Source: an uncultured Fretibacterium sp.
GTDB lineage: Bacteria > Synergistota > Synergistia > Synergistales > Aminobacteriaceae
Assembly: GCF_963548695.1 (NCBI RefSeq)
Contig: NZ_CAUUWA010000001.1
Coordinates: 1-64,000, forward strand
DNA length: 64,000 nt
Reading direction: 5' to 3'
Shown: in pieces, positions 27,901 through 36,200 of the stretch
How the letters are laid out: the number at the start of each line of letters is the position of its first letter
How positions within the stretch are numbered: the stretch's first letter is position 1
Translations under genes and position numbers: made by a program
The notes under the pieces: generated by a model
The model's database searches: none
Told to the model about the DNA's origin: nothing
What the model saw: the letters and a program-made list of their open reading frames with translations, nothing else

Positions 27901-28409
27901 GTATGAGAGAGCTGGATCGGGAGGCTCAACTCTCCGCCCTGCCTCCGACGCTCCTGGGCGGGCTGGTCGTCGTCCCCCTCGGCCTGATGGCGGAGATGAC
28001 GGGCCGACCCGTTCCGGCTCCGTCGGTCGATACTCAGGCGTCCGCGGCCCGGGCCCGGGCTGTGGTGATGGAGGCGGAACGCGCTCTGGGCTTCGAGCCC
28101 GCGGATCGGGAGTTCGAGCGCCTGGGGTACGATATCGAGAGCCGCGACCCCGTGCGGGGCCGGCTCCGCTTCATTGAAGTGAAGGGGCGGGCCGCCGGGG
28201 CCCAGACGCTGACCGTGACCCGAAACGAGGTCCTCTACTCCCTGAACAAGCCGGATGATTTTATCCTGGCGATGGTGGAGTTCTCGGAGGACGGCGGGGA
28301 GCGCGTGCGCTACCTGCGCCGCCCGTTCCAAAAGGAGCCGGACTTCGGCGTCACCAGCGTGAACTATGATTTTTCCGAGCTCTGGGAGCGGGCCGAGGCG
28401 CCGTGTTGA
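24915..28409 (+). CDS. SNF2-type DEAH helicase with C-terminal DUF3883-like domain (defence locus)
   Basis: 1164 residues. The superfamily 2 motor occupies about 100-640: Walker A DDPGAGKT (128-135), DEAH box (231-234), MTATPHN (267-273) and the C-terminal motif QRFGRIHRIGQ (about 592-603) of the Snf2/RapA group. A charged coiled-coil insertion sits between the lobes. The final ~100 residues (LGYDIESRDP, RLRFIEVKGR, TVTRNEVLYSL) resemble DUF3883, a nuclease-related fold; the E-V-K triad is visible. Related helicases accompany DNA methylases in DISARM-like loci. GTG start after GGAGGAGGGAATACGG. Role in defence is inferred from family and context. Confidence 0.88.
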   Translation: MRLEELAPDAAIRGVLPDAVVTVVAVDWHGSEALTLTYRTPEGRRAEELLFRGDEARLEVLECGRPWSFDGDGTLFRLVSEAHRIRLAHLFDSLLAVHTASVEPLPHQITAVYESMLPRTPLRFLLADDPGAGKTIMAGLLIKELIARGDLKRCLVVCPGSLAEQWQDELSERFHLPFDILTNDALEAARTGNWFLEHPLAIARLDKLSRNPDVQDKLRLPDCGYDLIVCDEAHKLAATYFGGEVKYTKRYHLGRLLSRITRHFLLMTATPHNGKEADFQLFLALLDEDRFEGSFRAGARQAGVADLMRRMVKENLFKMDGTPLFPERRAETVPYRLSESEGRLYKAVTEYVREEFNRAEKLNKKHGGTVGFALTILQRRLASSPDAICQSLRRRRDRLEKRLREEELLRRRALSSEAFDEDDLEDLDNLEDALESGAEDETVLDQATASETLKELRAEVETLRRLEDMAAGVRDSGRDTKWLQLAQILEELFVAPGTRGSGPRKLVVFTEHRDTLRYLESRIGVYLGRPGSIAAIHGGMGREERRKSQERFLHDPEVRILLATDAAGEGINLQRAHLMVNYDLPWNPNRLEQRFGRIHRIGQTEVCRLWNLVACETREGDVYLTLLKKLEEARSALGGRVFDVLGKLQFEGRPLRELLLEAVRYGEDPDVRARLTRVVEDGVDRPHLEELLEDGAIAREVMDTSRVARVREEMERAEARRLQPHYIASFFLEAFARLGGTVHEREPRRFQVTHVPAPVRVQGRRIGVGEYVLSRYERITFEKERVNLPGSPMAAFICPGHPLLDAVIDLTLGRHRDLLRRGTVLVDERDFGRDPRVLFFLEHSIQDATRLPSGERRTVSRRMLYVEMRESGEVRHLNYAPYLDYRPLAEDEPTARALLTRPEFGWVMRGLEQRAQSYAIASVVPEHVEEVRRNRLGWVDKARVAVKERLTREIAHWDHRAEELRLKENAGKSGMSLNSSEARRRAEELRGRLEARMRELDREAQLSALPPTLLGGLVVVPLGLMAEMTGRPVPAPSVDTQASAARARAVVMEAERALGFEPADREFERLGYDIESRDPVRGRLRFIEVKGRAAGAQTLTVTRNEVLYSLNKPDDFILAMVEFSEDGGERVRYLRRPFQKEPDFGVTSVNYDFSELWERAEAPC

Positions 28410-28476
28410 GCACTCTGTGCGAGACGGCCCGTTCCTGCAGGACGAATTTTTGACGCGATGGGGGAAGGATGAGGTT

Positions 28477-31416
28477 ATGACGAACGCGGGCGGCACCCCG
28501 ATAAAAAACACCAAAAAACTGATCGAGACGGTCATCCCGCTGGAGGCGGTCAACGCGGCCAGCGCGAAGGAGAAATCCATCCGTCACGGGCACCCCAGCA
28601 CCCTGCACCTCTGGTGGTCCCGAAAGCCCTTGGCTACCGCCCGCGCGGTGCTGTTCGCCCAGATGGTGGACGACCCGGAGTCCGACCCGGAGCGTTTCCC
28701 CACGGAGGAGGCGCAGGCGTGCGAACGCGAACGGCTCCTTGCTTTAATGGAGGAGCTGGTGAAGTGGGAGAACACGACGAACGAGGAGGTGTTGGGCCGC
28801 GCCCGGGAGGAGATCCGAAGGAGCTGGCGGCGTACCTGCGCCCTCAACGCGGGACACCCCCGCGCGGCGGAGTGGTTCGACCCCGACCGGCTCCCGGCGT
28901 TCCACGACCCCTTCGCCGGGGGCGGGGCCCTGCCGCTGGAGGCCCAGCGTCTGGGGCTGGAGAGCTGGGCCTCCGACCTCAACCCCGTGGCCGTGCTGAT
29001 CAACAAGGCGATGATCGAGCTGCCGCCCCGTTTTGCGGGGCAGCCTCCCGTGCATCCCGACGCCCGCTCGAATCGGGAGCTGCTCGGCACGCCTTGGCGC
29101 GGTGCGCGCGGGCTGGCCGAGGACGTGCGGCGCTATGGGCGCTGGATGCGGGATGAGGCGGAGCGCCGCATCGGGCGCCTCTATCCCAGGGTGACGGTCA
29201 CGCCCGAGATGGTGCGGGAGCGCCCCGACCTGAAGCCCTATGAGGGGCGGGCGCTGACGGTGATCGCGTGGCTGTGGGCGCGCACCGTGCAGAGCCCCAA
29301 CCCCGCCTTCGCGAACGTCGAGGTGCCCCTGGCCTCCACCTTCATGCTCTCCACGAAGAAGGGCAGGGAGGCCTGGGTGGAGCCGGTGATCGAAGGGAAC
29401 ATGTACCGTTTTGTGGTGCGGACGGCTGGGGCGGGGAGCGTCCCGCCGGAGTTCGCGAAGAACGGGACCTCGGCGGGGAAACGAAGTGCGTTTCTCTGCC
29501 TGTTCTCGAACGCTCCCGTCACCTATGAGCATATTCGTGCAGAGGGTAAAGCCGGGCGTATGGGAGCTCGGCTCATGGCGGTGGTCGCGGAGGGGGAGCG
29601 CGAGCGGGTGTACCTGAGCCCCACCCCGGAGCACGAGGAGGCCGCGCGGGGGGCCAGCCCGGAGTGGAGACCGGAAAGCCCCTTACCTGATCATCCTCGA
29701 GATTTCAAAACGCCAAATTATGGTCTTACAACCTTCGGCGACCTGTTCACCTCCCGGCAGCTGGTGGCGCTGACCACCTTTTCCGACCTGGTGGGGGAGG
29801 CCGTGGAGCGCGTCCGGCGCGACGCCGAGGCCGTCTCCGCTCAATCCGGGGGGCTGCCCCAGGACGACCGGCCCCTGCGCGAGGACGGTCGGGGTCCCCG
29901 AGCCTACGCCGAGGCCGTTGGGGTGTATTTGGGGTTTGGGGTAAGCAAACAGGCCGATTTAAGTAATAGTTTATGTGCTTGGGAACCTGTTGCTCAATGT
30001 CCAAGGCATCTTTTTACTCGACAGGCTATTCCGATGGTCTGGAGTTTTGCTGAGGGGAATCCTTTGGGGAACAATTCAGGCTCATGGAGCACTTTTGTGG
30101 AGGGCATTGAAAAGGCGTTTTCAAAAAATTTCGGAATGGATTGTTCCAAAAGCAAAGGATATGTTGCTCAAAGCGATGCGGCCGGACAAAATTTTTCTCT
30201 AGCAAAGGTGGTTTCCACCGATCCCCCCTACTACGACAACATCGGCTACGCCGACCTGTCGGACTTCTTCTACGTCTGGCTCCGCCGGTCCCTGGCCCCC
30301 ATCTACCCGGACCTCTTCGCCACCCTGGGGACCCCCAAGGCCGGGGAGCTGGTGGCGACGCCCTACCGCCACGAGAGCCCGGAGGCCGCCGAGGCCTTCT
30401 TCATGGAGGGCATGACCCGCGCCCTGGGACGCCTGGCGGAGCAGGCCCACCCGGCCTTCCCCGTCACGGTCTACTACGCCTTCAAGCAGTCGGAGACGCG
30501 CGAGGGCGAAACGCGCAACACCGGGTGGGAGGCCTTCCTGGAGGCGGTGATGCGTGCGGGTTTCGCGGTGACGGGGACCTGGCCCATGCGCACGGAGAAC
30601 AGCAGTCGTATGAATGGACAGGAGACGAACGCCCTCGCCTCCAGCATCGTCCTGGCCTGCCGACGGCGCGCGCCCGACGCGCCGTCCGTGACGCGCCGGG
30701 AGTTCCTGGCGGAGCTGAGGCGGGAGCTGCCGCCGGCGCTGCGGCGGATGCAGGCGGAGAACATTGCGCCGGTGGACCTGGCCCAGGCCGCCATCGGCCC
30801 CGGCATGGCGGCCTTCACGCGCCACGGCGCCGTGCTGAACGCGCAGGGCGCGCACCTCTCCGTCCGGGACGCTCTGACCGAGATCAACGGCCTGTTGGAC
30901 GAGACGCTGGTGGAGCGTGAGGGGGATTTTGACGCGGGCAGCCGCTGGGCCCTGGCGTGGTTCGAGCAGCACGGGTTCGGCGAGGGGGAGTTCGGCGTCG
31001 CCGAGACCCTCTCCAAGGCCAAGAACACGTCCGTCCGGGCCCTCGTCGAGGCGGGGCTCCTGGAATCGCGCCACGGGCGGGTGCGCCTGCTGCCGCCCTC
31101 CGAGCTTTCTGCGGACTGGAAGCCCGCGGGGGAGGGAGAGGGGGAGAATACCGTCTGGGAGACGGTGCACCACCTGATCCGCGTCCTGGAGTCCGGGGGG
31201 GAGCGGCCCGCGGCAGAGCTGGTCGTGCGGCTGGGCAGCCGAGCGGAGACGGCGCGCGAGCTGGCGTACCGCCTGTACCTGATCTGCGAGCGGCTCGGGC
31301 GCGCCGCCGAGGCCCAGAGCTACAATGCCCTGGTGCGAAGCTGGCCGGAGCTGACGCGCCTGGCCCGCAACCCCGACGCCCTTCGGTCGGCGCAGGACAG
31401 CCCCTCCCTGTTCTGA
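28477..31416 (+). CDS. DUF1156-containing DNA methyltransferase (defence locus)
   Basis: 979 residues. The N-terminus matches DUF1156: KKLIETVIPLEAVNAASAKE, then IRHGHPSTLHLWWSRKPLATA. SAM-binding motif DPFAGGGALPLEAQRLG lies near residue 145 and the catalytic DPPYYDNIGYADLSDFFY near residue 581, typical of amino-methyltransferases acting on adenine or cytosine N4. A roughly 350-residue C-terminal region lacks obvious motifs. ATG 28477 is preceded by AAGGATGAGG. About 29,690-30,220 is clearly more A/T-rich than the rest. It is probably the self-marking enzyme of the locus; target sequence unknown. Confidence 0.87.
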   Translation: MTNAGGTPIKNTKKLIETVIPLEAVNAASAKEKSIRHGHPSTLHLWWSRKPLATARAVLFAQMVDDPESDPERFPTEEAQACERERLLALMEELVKWENTTNEEVLGRAREEIRRSWRRTCALNAGHPRAAEWFDPDRLPAFHDPFAGGGALPLEAQRLGLESWASDLNPVAVLINKAMIELPPRFAGQPPVHPDARSNRELLGTPWRGARGLAEDVRRYGRWMRDEAERRIGRLYPRVTVTPEMVRERPDLKPYEGRALTVIAWLWARTVQSPNPAFANVEVPLASTFMLSTKKGREAWVEPVIEGNMYRFVVRTAGAGSVPPEFAKNGTSAGKRSAFLCLFSNAPVTYEHIRAEGKAGRMGARLMAVVAEGERERVYLSPTPEHEEAARGASPEWRPESPLPDHPRDFKTPNYGLTTFGDLFTSRQLVALTTFSDLVGEAVERVRRDAEAVSAQSGGLPQDDRPLREDGRGPRAYAEAVGVYLGFGVSKQADLSNSLCAWEPVAQCPRHLFTRQAIPMVWSFAEGNPLGNNSGSWSTFVEGIEKAFSKNFGMDCSKSKGYVAQSDAAGQNFSLAKVVSTDPPYYDNIGYADLSDFFYVWLRRSLAPIYPDLFATLGTPKAGELVATPYRHESPEAAEAFFMEGMTRALGRLAEQAHPAFPVTVYYAFKQSETREGETRNTGWEAFLEAVMRAGFAVTGTWPMRTENSSRMNGQETNALASSIVLACRRRAPDAPSVTRREFLAELRRELPPALRRMQAENIAPVDLAQAAIGPGMAAFTRHGAVLNAQGAHLSVRDALTEINGLLDETLVEREGDFDAGSRWALAWFEQHGFGEGEFGVAETLSKAKNTSVRALVEAGLLESRHGRVRLLPPSELSADWKPAGEGEGENTVWETVHHLIRVLESGGERPAAELVVRLGSRAETARELAYRLYLICERLGRAAEAQSYNALVRSWPELTRLARNPDALRSAQDSPSLF

Positions 31417-31426
31417 GGAGGATAAT

Positions 31427-32614
31427 TTGATCATGACGATCCGATCAATAGCTCTGAAAAATTTTTTGAGCTTCGGGCCTATGGCGGAGCCTCTCGAGCT
31501 GCGTTCGCTCAACGTGGTGATCGGCCCGAATGGCTCCGGCAAGTCCAATCTGATGGAGGCCTTTGAGCTGCTGCGCAGCGCCCCTTTGCAGCTGGTTGCG
31601 CCCATCCGTGAAGGGGGAGGGGTTGAGGAATGGATCTGGAAGGGCGGAGATGCCCAATCCCGCCCCGCGGCCTCCGTGGAAGTGCTGGTCGATTATCCCC
31701 CCTACGAACGTTCGCTCCGTTACCGTTTGGCTTTTTCCTCCGTCGGGCAGCGGTTCGAGATCGACGACGAAGTCCTCGAGAACGAATGCTGCGATGATCC
31801 GCAGCGTCATCCTCAGCCCTTCTTTTATTATCGTTTCAACGGGGGGCGACCGCTACTGAGTGTGTCGGGGTTGGAAGATCGAAGAGAGCTGCGCAAGGAG
31901 GAAATCGACCTCGAGAGATCCATCCTGGCTCAACGCCGGGACCCCGATCACTACCCCGAGCTGACGTGGCTGGCCGATCGGCTGGGAGCCATGCGGCTCT
32001 ATCGGGATTGGAATTTTGGACGCTATACGCCGCCCCGCCTCCCTCAGAGGGCGGATGGGCCCAATCGGTATCTGGAGCCGGATGCCGGAAACCTGGCTTT
32101 GGTCCTGAGCCGGTTTTCCGAGGACCTGTCCGTCAAAAAACTTCTTTTGGATTGGCTTCGGAGACTTTACGAGGGGATAGAAGATTTTTATGTGTCGATA
32201 GCGGGGGGAACGGTTCAGGTTTTCTTCCGGGAGTGGGGGCGCCCCATACCCGCGACTCGATTATCGGACGGAACGCTTCGCTATCTGTGCCTGCTCGCGA
32301 TTCTCCTGAACCCCGAGGTCCCTCCCTTCGTCTGTATTGAGGAACCGGAATTGGGCCTGCATCCCGATATGCTGCCGGACGTCGCAGAGTTACTGCGTAT
32401 GGCTTCCAACAAAACGCAAATTTTGGTGACGACGCACTCCAGCGCTTTGGTCGACGCGCTGAGCGATACGCCCGATTCGATTGTGGTCGCCGAGAGGCTT
32501 GAGGGGACGACGGCCCTGCAGCGCCTTGAGAAGGAAAAGCTTGCATTATGGCTTGAAAAATACAGTCTGGGAGAGCTCTGGATTCGGGGCGAGATCGGAG
32601 GGATGAGATGGTGA
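31427..32614 (+). CDS. ABC-like AAA ATPase (AAA_21 / OLD-type ATPase half)
   Basis: 395 residues. It begins IRSIALKNFLSFGP, then Walker A GPNGSGKSN (33-41), ABC-like signature TRLSDGTLRYLCLLAILL, Walker B FVCIEEPELGLHPDM and the switch histidine of LVTTHSSALVDAL. This is the ATPase fold of OLD-family nucleases, Gabija GajA and PARIS AriA, without a fused nuclease. The following DUF4276 gene, overlapping by seven bases, would supply a Toprim-like partner. TTG 31427 lies five bases after AGGAGG; ATG 31433 is the alternative start. Composition is less GC-rich than the flanking defence genes. Confidence 0.87.
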   Translation: MIMTIRSIALKNFLSFGPMAEPLELRSLNVVIGPNGSGKSNLMEAFELLRSAPLQLVAPIREGGGVEEWIWKGGDAQSRPAASVEVLVDYPPYERSLRYRLAFSSVGQRFEIDDEVLENECCDDPQRHPQPFFYYRFNGGRPLLSVSGLEDRRELRKEEIDLERSILAQRRDPDHYPELTWLADRLGAMRLYRDWNFGRYTPPRLPQRADGPNRYLEPDAGNLALVLSRFSEDLSVKKLLLDWLRRLYEGIEDFYVSIAGGTVQVFFREWGRPIPATRLSDGTLRYLCLLAILLNPEVPPFVCIEEPELGLHPDMLPDVAELLRMASNKTQILVTTHSSALVDALSDTPDSIVVAERLEGTTALQRLEKEKLALWLEKYSLGELWIRGEIGGMRW

Positions 32615-33243
32615 CCGTTCGGCTGTATGTCGAGGGGGGCGGAGACTCCAGCACCCTGAAGACGGAGTGCCGTCGCGCCTTCTCCGAGCTATTGCGAAAG
32701 GCGGGGTGCGCTGGAAAGATGCCGCGTATCGTAGCCTGTGGAAGCAGGGAGAATGCCTACGATTCGTTCCGAACTTCGGTCAAAAACGGAGAGAGAGCCT
32801 TGCTGCTGGTGGACAGCGAATCTCCTGTGGATGCGTCGTATATGGGGGAGCTTCCTTCAAGATGGCGTCCCTGGAGGCATTTGGCAGAATACGAGGGCGA
32901 CGGCTGGGAGAAACCGGAGGGGACGGACGACATCCATTGTCACTTAATGGTGGAATGTATGGAAAATTGGCTGCTATCGGATTCCGAAGCCCTGAAAGCT
33001 GTTTTTGGAAAGAACTTTCGTGAGGATGATTTGCCGAATCCTCGCGATGCGGAGCGGGTCTCCAAAAGCGACGCACAGAAAAGGCTGAGGCAGGCGACGG
33101 CGAATTGTCCGGGCGGCCCTTACGGGAAGGGGAAACACTCCTTTAAGATCCTGGCAAAGCTGTCATCGGATAAGCTGGAGAGAAGCTGCCGCTGGGCCAA
33201 ACGTTTTTTTGATTTCTTTCGGGAATCCGAAGGGAACACCTAA
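32608..33243 (+). CDS. DUF4276 protein, Toprim-like partner of the AAA ATPase
   Basis: 211 residues. The N-terminus VRLYVEGGGDSS has a glutamate (E9), and ALLLVDSES has acidic residues D69 and E71. This spacing is like the metal-binding Toprim core of OLD nucleases. HLMVECMENWLLSD is the DUF4276 hallmark. The ATG overlaps the ATPase stop (ATGGTGA), indicating coupled translation and probably a two-protein complex. Nuclease activity is an inference; the DxD of classical Toprim domains is DxE here. Confidence 0.85.
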   Translation: MVTVRLYVEGGGDSSTLKTECRRAFSELLRKAGCAGKMPRIVACGSRENAYDSFRTSVKNGERALLLVDSESPVDASYMGELPSRWRPWRHLAEYEGDGWEKPEGTDDIHCHLMVECMENWLLSDSEALKAVFGKNFREDDLPNPRDAERVSKSDAQKRLRQATANCPGGPYGKGKHSFKILAKLSSDKLERSCRWAKRFFDFFRESEGNT

Positions 33244-33298
33244 GGAACACCTAACGAACGACAGGGGAACAGGGGAAAATGCGCGGGAGGGCAGTGTG

Positions 33299-36200
33299 AT
33301 GGCGATGACCAACTACGAACGTGTGGGCAGGGCGATGGAGCTTCTTCGGCTGGGGCTGGCGCCCTTTGTGGAGCGCGAGCTGGGAAACGTCGTTCCCGCC
33401 CCTCAGGAACTGGCGCGGAGTTATTTTCCGGACGACCCCATGGCGCAGAAACCGCTGGCCGAGTGGGATGCCTCCCTGCTCCTGCGCCTGATGTGGGATG
33501 CGTGGAACTCCACGTTCAAGCAGGTTCTGGGCTTCAGCGAGCGGTCCCTGGTCAGCGAGCTGCGGACGTTCCGCAACCGCTGGGCCCATCAGGAAAAGTT
33601 TTCGAGCGATGACACGGATCGCGCGCTGGACTCCGCGGCCCGGCTCCTGACGGCCATCTCCGCCCCGGAGGCCGACGAGCTGAACAAGATGAAGATGGAG
33701 CTGCGGCGGATCGTCTACGACGAGCAGGTGCGGGGTGAGAAGCGCCGGGCCGGAGGTTCCCTCGTCGAGGCCGCGCCCGGCGTCCTGAAGCCCTGGCGCG
33801 CGGTGGTCGAGCCGCACGACGACGTGGCGAGTGGACGCTACCAGCAGGCGGAGTTCGCCGCGGACCTCTGGCAGGTGCACCGGGGCGAGGGCGCGTCCGA
33901 GTACCGGGATCCCCGGGAGTTCTTCCGGCGCACCTTCCTCACCGACAGCCTTCGGCGCCTTCTGGCTGGAGGGGCGGAACGCCTCTCCGGAAAGGGCGGA
34001 GACCCCGTCGTCCAGCTCCAGACCAATTTCGGGGGCGGCAAGACCCACTCCATGCTGGCCCTGTACCACCTCTTCTCTGGCGTGCAGCCGGGCGAGCTTG
34101 CCGGGGCGGAGGATATCCTGGCGGAGGCGGGGATCGACACCCTGCCCGCCGTACGCCGTGTGGTGTTGGTGGGGAACAAGATATCGCCCGGAAACCCGTC
34201 GGTCAAGCCCGACGGCTTCACGGTGCGCACGCTGTGGGGCGAGCTGGCGTGGCAGTTGGGGGGCGCTGCGGCCTACGAGAGAATTCGCGCGGACGACGAA
34301 CGGGCCACCAACCCCGGTGACCTCCTGAGGGAACTGCTTCGGGAATATGGGCCCTGTCTGATCCTGGTGGATGAGTGGGTGGCCTATGCCCGGCAGCTTC
34401 ACGATTCCGGTGACCTTCCGGGGGGCAGCTTCGAGACCCAGTTCAGCTTTGCCCAGACCCTCACGGAGTCCGCCAAGGGCGTGGAGAACAGCCTGTTGGT
34501 CGTCTCGCTCCCGGCCTCGGACACGGGCGCCCCGCGCCGGGAGGTCGACGACACCGAGGTGGGGGGGCTGCGCGGGCGCGAGGCCCTGGATCGTCTGCAG
34601 AACGTCGTGGGGCGCGTGGAGTCCTCCTGGCGTCCCGCAACCGCCGAGGAGGGGTTCGAGATCGTCCGGCGCCGCCTCTTCAAGTCCCTGGACGGGGCCG
34701 ATGCCTTCAAGAGCCGGGACGTCACCGCCCGGGCCTTCTCCGAGCTCTATCGCTCTCAGAGAGCGGAGTTCCCCCCGGAATGCCACGACGCGGACTACGA
34801 GGAGCGCGTCCGTTCCGCCTACCCCATCCATCCCGAGATCTTCGACCGGCTCTACACCGACTGGTCCGCGCTGGTGAGGTTCCAGCGGACGCGGGGCGTG
34901 CTGCGCCTCATGGCGTCCGTCATCCACAGCCTGTGGGAGAGGGGCGACACGAGCCCCCTGATCCTGCCCTCCACGATCCCCATCGACGACCCGAGGGTTC
35001 GATCCGAGCTGACCCGGTACCTTCCGGACAATTGGGATCCGGTCATCGGCAAGGATGTGGACGGCCCTCAGTCCCTGCCGCTGCGCATCGACGGGGATAA
35101 CCCGAACCTGGGAAAGTTCTCCGCCGCCCGCAGGGTGGCGCGTACCCTCTACCTGGGGTCGGCCCCCACCACAACGGCCCCGCAGAAGGGCGTGGAGGAC
35201 AGGCGGGTGAAGCTGGGATGCGCCGTGCCGGGGGACCCCGTCTCCGTTTTCGGCGACGCTCTGCGCCGCCTTGTCGGGGCCGCGACGTACCTCTATCAAG
35301 ATGGGGTGCGCTACTGGTACTCCACGCAGCCCACGGTGACGAAACTGGCGGAGGATCGGGCCGAGCTGCTGAGGCGCGAGCCCGAAAGGGTCGCGGAGGA
35401 GCTGGAGAAGCGTCTGAAAAACGACCTGAGGCAGAGCGCGGATTTCGAGAGGGTGCATCTGTTTCCCCGTTCGAGCGCGGACGTCCCGGACGATCAGGCC
35501 GTCCGTCTGGTGGTGCTCTCGCCCGAACACCCCTTCACGAAGAAGGAGGACAATGCCGCGGAGGCCGCCGCGCGGGAGATCCTGGAGAACCGCGGAACGG
35601 CTCCGCGGCTCTATCGAAACACCCTGATCTTTCTGGCCGCGGACAAAATCCGCCTTCAGGATATGGAGGCGGAGCTTCGCAAGTATCTTGCCTGGAGGTC
35701 AATCCTGGAGGAGAAGGAGTCCCTCAATCTGGACCCGCATCAGGCACGCCAATCGGAGTCTCAACTCAAGGCCGCGGATGCCGCGGTCCTAGCGCGCCTT
35801 CCAGAGACCTACCAGACGCTGCTCGTCCCCACCCAGTCCACGCCCCAGGAGCCGGTGACCTTCCAGGCCGTCCGCCTCTCCAGCGGGGAGGGCCTGGCCG
35901 TTCGGGCCTGCAAAAAGCTGAGGAACGACGAAAATTTGTTGTTGTCGATCGGCCCGGCCATCCTGCGCCGCTATATTGACGCGATCCCCCTCTGGAGGGG
36001 GGACGGCAATGCGGTGTCGCTTCGCCAGCTCGCCGAGGATTTCGCCCAGTATCCCTATCTGCCTCGAATAGCGAATCCCAGGGTGCTGGTTCGCTCCGCC
36101 TCGGAGGGTGTGGCCTTGCTCACCTGGCGCAACGACACCTTTGCCTATGCGGAGGGGTACGACGGCGCCCGTTACCTTGGCCTCAGGGGTGGCCAAAACG

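Noticed and set aside
24885..28580. 1231-codon reverse-strand open frame opposite the helicase
   Set aside because: Long antisense frames are expected in GC-rich DNA; no motif is found and the plus-strand helicase is unambiguous.
33251..35530. 759-codon reverse-strand frame opposite the DUF499 gene
   Set aside because: Shadow frame without recognisable motifs or start signals.
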